Positions 19,572 through 27,023 of a DNA stretch of 43,833 bases are shown here, one piece after another (the first letter of the stretch is position 1; each line of letters starts with the position of its first letter). The stretch is from Gammaproteobacteria bacterium (GTDB lineage Bacteria > Pseudomonadota > Gammaproteobacteria > PIWD01). The translations under genes were made by a program, and so were the position numbers. A model generated the notes under the pieces. That model was given only the letters and a program-made list of their open reading frames with translations. It did not search any database and was not told the origin of the DNA. The stretch spans positions 1 to 43,833 of the forward strand of contig PIWD01000008.1 in the NCBI GenBank assembly GCA_003354005.1. The letters are read 5' to 3'.

Positions 19572-19774
19572 AATATGATGTCTTGATTCAAAGCAAAGAA
19601 GATGAGGTGTGGATTCATTATGAGTTTGTTGAGACGATTGAAGCAGGCTCGAAGGAAGAGGCTTTTTTGGTTGCGCACAAAAAGCACAAATGGCCAAAAG
19701 AAGCAAGAGTTATGGTTCTGGAACATGTGGTAGATCTGGAACATGTGGTAGAAGAGAGGAAAGAAAATGGGTGA
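19568..19774 (+). CDS. hypothetical protein (68 aa), GTG start
   Basis: GTG 19568 overlaps the nuclease stop (GTGA). It encodes KYDVLIQSKEDEVWIHYEFV and then a helix; the N-terminal strand pattern resembles the proteins at 19949 and 20278. Near the C-terminus LEHVVDLEHVVEE is encoded by an imperfect tandem repeat of 18 bases. Function unknown. Confidence 0.5.
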   Translation: MKYDVLIQSKEDEVWIHYEFVETIEAGSKEEAFLVAHKKHKWPKEARVMVLEHVVDLEHVVEERKENG

Positions 19775-19952
19775 TATAAAAATTGATGTGTTAGATGATA
19801 TAAAGTATTTGTTGCGCAAAGCCAAAGTAGAGATCGAGCAAGCGATAAACAATCCCGGGCCAATTTTGGATTTAGGCGAATTTGAGAAACTTTCCCGGCA
19901 AATAAAAATGATCAATGATGGCCATCGAGCATATATTGGGGCGCGCAAATGA
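19767..19952 (+). CDS. small helical protein (61 aa)
   Basis: Starts in the last codons of the previous gene. It encodes MGDIKIDVLDDIKYLLRKAK, a charged helical protein with a Pro-Gly turn. No motif is seen. It overlaps the following start by 4 bases. Confidence 0.5.
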   Translation: MGDIKIDVLDDIKYLLRKAKVEIEQAINNPGPILDLGEFEKLSRQIKMINDGHRAYIGARK

Positions 19953-20281
19953 AAAAGTATGAAGTTTGGGTTGTTGCTAAAACTGGAAATAGCAAGTGGA
20001 TTCTAGAATCCGCTGAGCTTAATGAGCACCTTAAGGATTACTGTGAATTGGTGTCGGAGAAAAGTCGTAAGGTTGTGGATTACTATATAAAAACCAGGCT
20101 TACTTCAGAGTTTCTTAGGGATTTTGTAAACTATAATAATGTAATGATGGCTTTTGATGGCCAGACGAATCCATATGATTTTATGATTGGTTTTGTGGTT
20201 AAAGAGGATCCCACCGGCGATCAATGTCTTTTGTATGAGTTTAAGGCTAGTGAAGTAAGAAAGATGCTGGATGGCACATGA
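19949..20281 (+). CDS. hypothetical protein (110 aa)
   Basis: Starts at an ATGA overlap. The N-terminus KKYEVWVVAKTGNSKWILES resembles the opening strand of the genes at 19568 and 20550, so these small genes may be distant relatives. It has a central helical region and ends KASEVRKMLDGT. Function unknown. Confidence 0.5.
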   Translation: MKKYEVWVVAKTGNSKWILESAELNEHLKDYCELVSEKSRKVVDYYIKTRLTSEFLRDFVNYNNVMMAFDGQTNPYDFMIGFVVKEDPTGDQCLLYEFKASEVRKMLDGT

Positions 20282-20572
20282 AAATGGAAAGATATCGTGT
20301 AAATGTTTCCGTGAAGAGAAAAGGCGGCATAAGGTTGAATGAGGGGGTTCGTACAGAAACATATTATCCCGAAGCGGCAGACTGCAGGGGGGCGTTAGAT
20401 AAAACAATGAAAGAAAATCCTTGTTGGTTACGGAAGTCAACATTGGTTTCTTAATAAAAACGAAAAAGAGGGAGAGTTCGAGTTTTCTGTTTTGGTGGCT
20501 CCTCGTGATCAAGCCGATTGTGAGTTTCGCGATTATACATTCACATGCAATGGAACAAATGAAGAAATATAA
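20278..20572 (+). pseudogene. frameshifted paralogue of the gene at 20550
   Basis: The frame begins MKMERYRVNVSVKRKGGIRL at an ATGA overlap and reaches NPCW, then runs to a stop at 20452. From 20429, one base further on, the frame continues YGSQHWFLNKNEKEGEFEFS to 20572 and matches the intact paralogue (NPQWFDGSQHWLLDKDEDSK). Relative to that gene two bases seem to be missing after the TGG codon at 20425-20427. This may be a decayed gene, a sequencing error or, less likely, recoding. Confidence 0.55.
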
Positions 20573-20867
20573 TGTTGTTGTCACAGTTCGTCGAAAGGAA
20601 TCCGAAGATGAAGAAGCTCCAAACGAAGTTGAAAACTTATCCCCCCTGAACACACGCAGAGAGAATTTGTGGGTGGAGGCAGAAGAGCCACAAGATGCTG
20701 CACAAAAGATAATAGAAGAGAACCCACAATGGTTCGATGGCTCCCAGCATTGGCTTTTGGATAAGGACGAAGACTCAAAAGACTTTATTTTTGATATCCT
20801 TGTTCGTCCAGGCGGCATTTTTAAGGACAACGAAAGGCCATTTTATAAGGCCATTTTATTATTATGA
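20550..20867 (+). CDS. hypothetical protein, intact paralogue of 20278 (105 aa)
   Basis: Start ATG 20550 (MEQMKKYNVVVTVRRKESED) overlaps the end of the frameshifted copy; ATG 20559 is an alternative. The segments AAQKIIEENPQWFDGSQHWL and FIFDILVRPGG are shared with the upstream gene, showing a tandem duplication. The family is unknown; it looks like a small alpha/beta protein. Confidence 0.55.
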   Translation: MEQMKKYNVVVTVRRKESEDEEAPNEVENLSPLNTRRENLWVEAEEPQDAAQKIIEENPQWFDGSQHWLLDKDEDSKDFIFDILVRPGGIFKDNERPFYKAILLL

Positions 20868-20873
20868 GGTCTC

Positions 20874-21176
20874 TTGGTGAATTGTAGAACTTGTTGCTAT
20901 GTTTCAAATGGGGTTGAACCGCCTGAGACGCTTGTTTGTGGTATTCACGGAGAGAGAAAGACAATTGGGCAGGATGTTTGGGTTATTGGTGATGCATCAG
21001 AATTTGCGCCTTATCGGTTGTATCACTGCGAGGGGTGCATGAATGATGATCCAATTGACCCGCAAGTTCGTTGTTGGAGCAGGTCTGCTAGGATGTTTGA
21101 GAAGATGTCGAAAATTAAGGTTGATCCGAAGTATTTGACGGCGTACAGGTTGGGCGACAATAAAGATGAGATATAA
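20874..21176 (+). CDS. Cys-rich hypothetical protein (100 aa)
   Basis: Start TTG 20874 or GTG 20877, with GAGG at 20866-20869 upstream. Cysteines occur as CRTCC near the start, CGIHGE, then HCEGC and RCW, enough for one or two zinc sites. It is found immediately before a repeat protein and an HNH endonuclease. Function unknown. Confidence 0.5.
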   Translation: MVNCRTCCYVSNGVEPPETLVCGIHGERKTIGQDVWVIGDASEFAPYRLYHCEGCMNDDPIDPQVRCWSRSARMFEKMSKIKVDPKYLTAYRLGDNKDEI

Positions 21177-21696
21177 AGATCTTTCTGATGAAGAGCAATT
21201 GGCTTTGGCTGAAGAGGATGAAATTGAAGCGGATTCGATAGCTTTTGACCCAAGGACATCCCCATGGGTTCTGGATCAATTGGTTGAACGTGGCATCTGT
21301 TTCCGCAAGTTCTTTCTTGCAGGCAACCCGTCGGCACGTCCGGAAACTTTGAGAAAATTGTATGATGAGGTAATGCCAGGTTGCGCCGGGCCAGACGCGT
21401 TTGGAGTAATGTTTGGATTGGCTGAAAACACTTCGACGCCACTTGACATTTTGGGAAGGATATCCGAAAGTATATTTGCTTTTCCGCAACTTGGCCTTGA
21501 AAAGAATCCATCGACGCCGAAATATCTGTTTCTTGAATGCGATTCTGGTGATTTACTTCAGAATGCGTTTACTGGCATTAGGATCAAGTTATTTGGTTTT
21601 GTTTTGGGTGATGGAGCCATATTGGAATGTGATCGAGGCCAAGTTAAAATTGTTAAGCGCCAAGGTCTGTTGAAGAATAGTTGGGTTCCGTTGTGA
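21166..21696 (+). CDS. LRV-like repeat protein (176 aa)
   Basis: Several repeats with a conserved N-P-S-T-P core are visible: FDPRTSPWVLDQLVE, LAGNPSARPETLRKLYDE, LAENTSTPLDILGRI and LEKNPSTPKYLFLE. This is the pattern of leucine-rich-repeat-variant (LRV) arrays, short alternating helices that bind proteins. A final strand-rich part (GFVLGDGAILECDRGQVKIV) follows. It is probably an interaction protein; no partner can be named. The stop overlaps the HNH gene start (GTGA). Confidence 0.6.
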   Translation: MRYKDLSDEEQLALAEEDEIEADSIAFDPRTSPWVLDQLVERGICFRKFFLAGNPSARPETLRKLYDEVMPGCAGPDAFGVMFGLAENTSTPLDILGRISESIFAFPQLGLEKNPSTPKYLFLECDSGDLLQNAFTGIRIKLFGFVLGDGAILECDRGQVKIVKRQGLLKNSWVPL

Positions 21697-22469
21697 GCAA
21701 ACCAAAAGATTATAATGACTCTTGTTTGATTTGTGAAGATCGATATCATTGTAACAGCGAGAAAGGTTGCTTGCCACCTGAGTATGAGCGAATTTGTCAA
21801 AGCTGCAAGAAAAAGATAATAGTTTATCATCATTCAATAAGGTATTGTGAGATTTGTGTTCCCAATCTTTATAATCGCGAATATAATAAAAAAGCTCAAC
21901 AGAGGCACAGAGAGAGGTTGAAGTATCTTGAAAAAAACGCTCCTTCTTCCAAAGATTGCTCAAAGTGTAAATTAGAAAAACAAATTAGTGAGTTTAGTAA
22001 AGACAAATATGCGTTAGATGGCTATACTCATCAATGCAAAGCTTGCCGCGAAGCAAAGAAAGGAGAGTATAGGAAGACTGAACGAAGTAAGTTTGTTAGA
22101 CGCAGGCGTGAAAACAAGAAAAGAAAAGAAGAGCCGGCTTTTCGGTTAAGGAAAGGTATTTCTAGATCTATCAATGCAGCTCTGAAAAAGCAAGGTGGTT
22201 CCAAAAAAGGTTTCTCTATCTTTGACAAGCTCCCATATTCGTTCGATGATTTAAAGAAACATCTGGAATCCAAGTTTGATGAAAACATGTCATGGGAAAA
22301 CTATGGCCCATATTGGCACGTTGATCACATTATGCCGCAATCCATGCTCTTGTTTGATTCAATGGAACATGAAAATTTTTTAAAGTGTTGGTGTCTTGAA
22401 AATTTGCAGCCATTAGAGGCGAAGGAAAATCTGAAAAAAGGAAACAAATGGGAAAAAGAAAAATATTAA
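21693..22469 (+). CDS. HNH endonuclease
   Basis: GTG 21693 overlaps the previous stop. The N-terminal half carries several zinc-binding Cys pairs (CLIC, CQSC, CEIC, then CSKC and CKAC). The C-terminal part has the HNH signature: MSWENYGPYWHVDHIMPQS with HVDH as the first histidine pair, and CLENLQPLEAKENLKKGNKW supplying the Asn and the final Lys-rich segment. It is a stand-alone phage HNH protein, possibly homing or DNA-processing. It overlaps the glycosyltransferase start by 22 bases. Confidence 0.8.
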   Translation: MSKPKDYNDSCLICEDRYHCNSEKGCLPPEYERICQSCKKKIIVYHHSIRYCEICVPNLYNREYNKKAQQRHRERLKYLEKNAPSSKDCSKCKLEKQISEFSKDKYALDGYTHQCKACREAKKGEYRKTERSKFVRRRRENKKRKEEPAFRLRKGISRSINAALKKQGGSKKGFSIFDKLPYSFDDLKKHLESKFDENMSWENYGPYWHVDHIMPQSMLLFDSMEHENFLKCWCLENLQPLEAKENLKKGNKWEKEKY

Positions 22470-23788
22470 CATTAAGTGACAACCCCTTGGCCCCTTCTGG
22501 TGTAGCCCATATGACGAAGAATATGATCGTCGCTTTATTGAAGACGGGACGATATAAATTTGTTTCGTTGGGTGGAGCAATTAAGCATGCCAATTATCAA
22601 CCCATCATGACCGAGGAATGGGGTGACAATTGGAAGATTTATCCTGTTAATGGCTATGGAACGCAGGATGAGGTGAGGATGATACTTCGTGCCGAGAAAC
22701 CGAGTGCGGTATACCTAATGACGGATCCACGAAGCTGGACATGGTTGTGGGGTATGGAAAATGAGATACGCCCTCACTGCCCCATGGTCTATTATCACGT
22801 GTGGGACAACTACCCACTACCATCATTCAACAGACCATACTATGAATCAAATGATGTTGTTGTCTCGATTAGCCAACTAACAAATGATGTGGTGCATCAA
22901 GTCTCTCCAGGCGCAACGCTCTACCACATTCCTCACGCAGTAGACACAGACATATTCAAGAAGTACCCTTCAGCAGAAATTGCCAAGTTCAAAAAGGAGC
23001 ATTTCCCCGAATACCCCAAGAACCCAGATCGTTTCATTTTCTTTTGGAACAATCGCAATGCACGCCGCAAGCAATCCGGCACGCTTCTATGGTATTTCAA
23101 GGATTTTCTAGACCTCGTCGGCCACGATAATGCAGCACTATTCATGCACACAGAACCCAAAGATCCAAATGGCCAAGACTTGGAAGAGATTGCAAAGGAA
23201 CTCGGCATTGAAAGTCAAATAATCCTTTCAACAAAGAAGGTCCTCCCAGAAGTGCTCGCTCGCATGATAAATGCCTGTGATTGCACGATAAATATCGCTG
23301 ACAATGAAGGATTTGGCCTAAGTTCCGTCGAGGCTATCTCCTCCGGCTCACCCATCATTAACACAATGACAGGTGGTCTCCAGGAACAAATAACCGACAT
23401 GGACTTCAGTCTCCTCAAGTCTGTAGTCGGCAAAACAAAGAAAGAGAAACTACAACTAGAACAGGAAACAGAAGCCAACTGGTTCGGCGTCCCAATCTGG
23501 CCAGACGCAAAAGCTGTAATAGGTTCCCAGACTGTCCCATACATTTTTGAAGATCGCATTTCGAAAGAATCTTTGATCGGTGCCCTGAAAAAGATGTACG
23601 ACATGTCCAAAGAAGAAAGAGAGGAAATGGGGCGCAAGGGACGTGAGCACGCCATGAAGAATTATAACTTCAAAGACTACAACGAGCGATGGGTCAAAGT
23701 GTTCGACGAGACAATCGAAAAGCATGGCTCATGGCCAAACAAACTATACAAGCCTTGGCGCTTTAAGGAGATCAAAAATGAAGAATGA
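22448..23788 (+). CDS. GT4-type glycosyltransferase (446 aa)
   Basis: A GT-B fold enzyme: N-terminal Rossmann half starting KILTLSDNPLAPSGVAHMTK, linker HAVDTDIFKKYP, and the C-terminal nucleotide-sugar binding half with the E-x7-E-type motif DNEGFGLSSVEAISSGSPII. It uses a nucleotide-activated sugar donor in the host cytoplasm; the acceptor is unknown. Codons are somewhat more GC-rich than in the neighbours. It is the first gene of the glycan-related half of the window. Confidence 0.82.
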   Translation: MGKRKILTLSDNPLAPSGVAHMTKNMIVALLKTGRYKFVSLGGAIKHANYQPIMTEEWGDNWKIYPVNGYGTQDEVRMILRAEKPSAVYLMTDPRSWTWLWGMENEIRPHCPMVYYHVWDNYPLPSFNRPYYESNDVVVSISQLTNDVVHQVSPGATLYHIPHAVDTDIFKKYPSAEIAKFKKEHFPEYPKNPDRFIFFWNNRNARRKQSGTLLWYFKDFLDLVGHDNAALFMHTEPKDPNGQDLEEIAKELGIESQIILSTKKVLPEVLARMINACDCTINIADNEGFGLSSVEAISSGSPIINTMTGGLQEQITDMDFSLLKSVVGKTKKEKLQLEQETEANWFGVPIWPDAKAVIGSQTVPYIFEDRISKESLIGALKKMYDMSKEEREEMGRKGREHAMKNYNFKDYNERWVKVFDETIEKHGSWPNKLYKPWRFKEIKNEE

Positions 23789-24191
23789 AAACGAAGAACT
23801 GACAGAAAAGATTGTAAAGCTGATGGGAGATCAGATAGACCGCGAGCAAGAGACTATTCAAGAGATTGAAGACCTTTTTCAGAAACAGATGGATCTAGAT
23901 ATGCTCATGAAGCAAGATCTAAAGACAGGTTGGTCGCATCTGATTCTAACTGATGGTTTCATTGAGAGACAAGAGCAGATGTCAGACGAATTTATAAACT
24001 TAGTGATGCAGAGCGCCACTTTAAAGGAGCAACTGCCACTTGATATGCGAACAAATATTATGAACTCTCAGGAACATCGGAGAGAGGTCGCCATGACTGA
24101 AGAGTTTGGTGATTGGTGGCAAGAGCAGAAAGAACAACATGAAGAATCGATAAATAAAGCACAAAAGCTAGTTGATGAAAACAAGGATTAA
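23778..24191 (+). CDS. tandem coiled-coil protein family, copy 1 (137 aa)
   Basis: ATG 23778 lies in the last codons of the glycosyltransferase. The protein is almost wholly helical: ETIQEIEDLFQKQMDLDMLM, then KTGWSHLILTDGFIERQEQM and MTEEFGDWWQEQKEQ. Copies 2 and 3 follow directly. It probably oligomerises. No family is known to me. Confidence 0.65.
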   Translation: MKNENEELTEKIVKLMGDQIDREQETIQEIEDLFQKQMDLDMLMKQDLKTGWSHLILTDGFIERQEQMSDEFINLVMQSATLKEQLPLDMRTNIMNSQEHRREVAMTEEFGDWWQEQKEQHEESINKAQKLVDENKD

Positions 24192-24194
24192 AAA

Positions 24195-24242
24195 ATGAAG
24201 AGTGAACAAGAAATTTTACAAGAGATTGAAGAGTTATTCCAG
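24195..24242 (+). repeat. 48-bp direct repeat, copy 1
   Basis: Identical to 24616-24663; covers the start codon and first 16 codons of two adjacent paralogues. A related but diverged version begins the gene at 23778. Confidence 0.85.
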
Positions 24243-24626
24243 AGACAGATGGCGTTGGATATACGTATGACACAAGACCTAAAGACTGGCTGGTCACATC
24301 TGATTTTAACTGATGGGTTTATTGAGAGGCAAACGCAGATGTCAGATGAGTTTATAGAAGTGGCGATGGAGAGCACCGCCTTACAGGAAAAATTGTCCCT
24401 GGATGCACGAGCAAAAATTATGGATGCCCAGCAACGTCGGAGAGACATTGCCATGACTGAAGAATTTGGTGGTTGGTGGCAAGAGCAGAAAAACCGACGC
24501 GAAGAAAAGCGACAAAAGTTTCCAGATCCAGAAGAAAGGTTGAAGGATCTTGAAGAGCGCCAAGAAGAGAGAAGAGCTCGATGGGCGTTAGAGGATCAAA
24601 AGAAAGAGATTAAAAATGAAGAGTGA
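24195..24626 (+). CDS. tandem coiled-coil protein family, copy 2 (143 aa)
   Basis: It shares KTGWSHLILTDGFIERQ and AMTEEFGGWWQEQK with copy 1 and the first 48 coding bases with copy 3. The C-terminus is a long Arg/Glu-rich helix ending KKEIKNEE, whose codons overlap the start of copy 3. It is intermediate between the two neighbours, as expected from stepwise duplication. Function unknown. Confidence 0.65.
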   Translation: MKSEQEILQEIEELFQRQMALDIRMTQDLKTGWSHLILTDGFIERQTQMSDEFIEVAMESTALQEKLSLDARAKIMDAQQRRRDIAMTEEFGGWWQEQKNRREEKRQKFPDPEERLKDLEERQEERRARWALEDQKKEIKNEE

Positions 24627-24663
24627 ACAAGAAATTTTACAAGAGATTGAAGAGTTATTCCAG
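24616..24663 (+). repeat. 48-bp direct repeat, copy 2
   Basis: Perfect copy of 24195-24242. Immediately upstream, GAGATTAAAA also resembles the sequence before copy 1 and before 23778, so the repeated module spans a gene junction. Confidence 0.85.
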
Positions 24664-25023
24664 CAAGAATTGAAGAACTGTGTTCTAATTGAACAGAATT
24701 GGGAAGAGGATACTTTTGAACAAAGTCGTTTATTGTTTGACGAATCAGAATTGATGTTTCATAAAATAGCATTACTTGGCCAACTTGCGAAAAATGCTCG
24801 AATAAAGATTGCTGAGGAACATAAAACAAAAAAGAATCAAGCTCTGGAAAGTGCTTTAGGCGAGAAAGGTTATTCTGATTATTTGGTTAGAAAAGCCGCC
24901 TTTTCCAAGGAGCGCGAAGGATATACTGAAGAGGATTTGATGCAAAAGGCGCATGGCCATCTGGAAGAGATTAAGATAATCATTGATAAAATAAACAAAG
25001 AGATTGAAAATGAAGAAAAATAA
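24616..25023 (+). CDS. tandem coiled-coil protein family, copy 3 (135 aa)
   Basis: The first 16 residues (MKSEQEILQEIEELFQ) are identical to copy 2, after which the sequence diverges (ELKNCVLIEQNWEEDTFEQS) while staying helical. It ends with NKEIENEEK, similar to the ends of the two genes upstream because these codons overlap the following start. Function unknown. Confidence 0.65.
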   Translation: MKSEQEILQEIEELFQQELKNCVLIEQNWEEDTFEQSRLLFDESELMFHKIALLGQLAKNARIKIAEEHKTKKNQALESALGEKGYSDYLVRKAAFSKEREGYTEEDLMQKAHGHLEEIKIIIDKINKEIENEEK

Positions 25024-25318
25024 ATGCAAGAGCTGTGATGAACCTGTTGATATGCATCACGAGGGAATTGCTCCTGGTATTGTTTGGGTCGATGGCATTG
25101 GAGATGTTGAGCCTTGCAGCAAAATGAAGGGTGATGATTGGGAGACAAAAATGAATGAAATAATGAGCGCAATTCATGTGCTTGCATCAGAAAATGAACA
25201 AATTCGCAAAGAGATCAAGGAGTTGCGCGATATTGCTGATCCGTTGGTAATGGACTGTAAAGGTGGTCTTATTCGGAAGAGCGAAGCGAAACGATCGGCG
25301 TGGGTTGGATATAAATGA
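25010..25318 (+). CDS. hypothetical protein with Cys pair (102 aa)
   Basis: ATG 25010 overlaps the end of copy 3. It begins KKNKCKSCDEPVDMHHEG, a possible small zinc knuckle (CxxC plus two His and a later Cys), and continues with a helical coiled-coil segment (SENEQIRKEIKELRD). Function unknown. It overlaps the next gene by 4 bases. Confidence 0.5.
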   Translation: MKKNKCKSCDEPVDMHHEGIAPGIVWVDGIGDVEPCSKMKGDDWETKMNEIMSAIHVLASENEQIRKEIKELRDIADPLVMDCKGGLIRKSEAKRSAWVGYK

Positions 25319-25911
25319 AACTAAAACAAGATGCAACACAAGCAGATATTTTAGAGTTAATGAGATTGCAAATCAATAACTTCATGGAAGCAGACGAGCA
25401 AGCACAGGATGGAATTCACAATCACCCCGAGCAGTATGTTGGGGTCAGCCCAGAGTCTTGGTTAAAATTCCACACGAAACTCCAAGAACGACGCTCGAAG
25501 GCTTTCGATATGTTGGAGATTTACTGGATTCTCAAGAATGAATTGGGTGAGGCTAATGCTACAGATCTTGAATTGAATGCAGCAGAAGTTGAGCAAGCGC
25601 ACAAAGAAGCCAAGGAGGTTCGTGAAGCTTTTGAATCACAAAAACCACAGGACTCTGTTATTCTTTTAAAGACTCAAATCAAATCGCATCCTGATGCGGT
25701 GGCCAAAGGCTTGAAAGCTGCTCGGGAGGTTCCAATTAAATTTGATGGGGGAGCCTCTTTAAGAAACGATGTACCACAACGTGACCAATTAGAAAAAACA
25801 TTGAAAGAGCTGTCGGACTTTACAAAAGAACAGGTAGCAGAACGTATGGAGCGAACTCGCAAAAGCTCAGGATCAATTGCTTGGATAGAAGATTTGATGA
25901 GTGAATCATGA
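25315..25911 (+). CDS. hypothetical helical protein (198 aa)
   Basis: Starts at an ATGA overlap. It is long and helix-rich, with many Glu, Gln and Lys residues (EVEQAHKEAKEVREAFESQ). No catalytic motif, cysteines or membrane segment are seen. It may be structural or a scaffold. Family unknown. Confidence 0.55.
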   Translation: MKLKQDATQADILELMRLQINNFMEADEQAQDGIHNHPEQYVGVSPESWLKFHTKLQERRSKAFDMLEIYWILKNELGEANATDLELNAAEVEQAHKEAKEVREAFESQKPQDSVILLKTQIKSHPDAVAKGLKAAREVPIKFDGGASLRNDVPQRDQLEKTLKELSDFTKEQVAERMERTRKSSGSIAWIEDLMSES

Positions 25912-26402
25912 CAGTCAATGAACTAAGAGAAATCCTAGAAGGAACAGGCGCAACAATATTGGAAGCACCGACGCCCTGTTTTCTCTTTCAAGCAGAACCA
26001 TTTCGCATTTTACCAAATGATACAAAAGAGAGTGAGAATGTTAAAGAAACGTTCGTGAAGACACAAATGTGTGGCGATGATGATTGGATTCGAGCCAAGT
26101 TCGGCGGGCGACAACTTGTTGCTTATGATACTAGAAATTTCACCAAGAGTGGCGGCGTTGGCGAAATATCTGTTGTTCGTGTTCACGTTGTACCAAACGA
26201 GAAAGAAAAGCAAGCTGGTGTTGTGTGGTATCTTGACATGATTCTAAGACGAAACGATGAAATATTAAAAGAATTTGAGTGGAAACTAAAAGACCCAAAG
26301 ACACTTGGCCGACTTGAGAAAGTTGCAAATGATGAGACTGCGTCAAAAGATATCCAAGCAGAAGCAAAACGAATTTTGTCAGAACTAAAAGAAGGAAAAT
26401 AA
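25908..26402 (+). CDS. hypothetical protein (164 aa)
   Basis: Starts at an ATGA overlap. The N-terminal half is probably beta-rich (GATILEAPTPCFLFQAEPFR, then GEISVVRVHVVPNEKEKQAG) and the C-terminal half helical (ETASKDIQAEAKRILSELKE). No motif is recognised. It directly precedes the PP-loop gene. Confidence 0.55.
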   Translation: MTVNELREILEGTGATILEAPTPCFLFQAEPFRILPNDTKESENVKETFVKTQMCGDDDWIRAKFGGRQLVAYDTRNFTKSGGVGEISVVRVHVVPNEKEKQAGVVWYLDMILRRNDEILKEFEWKLKDPKTLGRLEKVANDETASKDIQAEAKRILSELKEGK

Positions 26403-27023
26403 ATGTCAAAAAGATGTAGACACATTCTCTGGTCAGGTGGTTTTGACTCAACAGCTCTCATGCTCAGGCACCTCAGAAAGGGTCGAAAAGTTCTGCCATA
26501 TGTCTTCACGAACGACGCTGGCAAGCAACCATATGAGCGCCTTGCCAGGGAAAATATACTGGCTGCACTTACCGAGAAAGAGCGAAAGTTGATTCTTCCG
26601 CAATATACCATGGACTACCCAACAATACGTGCCATCCCAGCTTATAAGCATTTTGTGCAAAGTTATATGGATCATGCAAACGCTGTGAAGATTGGCCCTC
26701 AATTTGGCTTGATTAGATTTTTGCAAGATGCATGCGACCTGCCAAGGTTGCAAATGGGGATTGTGGTTGGTGATGGGCTCTGGCATTGCCAGCAGAATGA
26801 TCAACCGGGTCTTGCTTCTTTTTGTTGTCGTTGGACGTTTCCATTATGGCAGAAGACAAAATTTGATCTTTGGCAGGAAGCCCCAAAGCGACACAAGAAA
26901 ATATTACGATTGACGTGGTCTTGTGAAGACCCACAGAAAGATAAAACATGCAGGGAACGGAAGGTAAAGCTTTGCCGCCCTTGTATGCGTTCATTAGAAA
27001 TTCCAATGGAGCAAAATAAATGA
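26403..27023 (+). CDS. QueC-like PP-loop ATPase
   Basis: The PP-loop motif SGGFDS occurs in ILWSGGFDSTALMLRHLRKG at residues 8-27. A Cys cluster near the C-terminus (SCEDPQKDKTC, then CRPC) resembles the zinc site of QueC, which converts 7-carboxy-7-deazaguanine to preQ0. Some phages use this chemistry to modify DNA. No QueD, QueE, FolE or DpdA-type gene is visible here, and the middle of the protein is divergent, so another PP-loop reaction is possible. The start codon follows the previous stop directly. Confidence 0.62.
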   Translation: MSKRCRHILWSGGFDSTALMLRHLRKGRKVLPYVFTNDAGKQPYERLARENILAALTEKERKLILPQYTMDYPTIRAIPAYKHFVQSYMDHANAVKIGPQFGLIRFLQDACDLPRLQMGIVVGDGLWHCQQNDQPGLASFCCRWTFPLWQKTKFDLWQEAPKRHKKILRLTWSCEDPQKDKTCRERKVKLCRPCMRSLEIPMEQNK

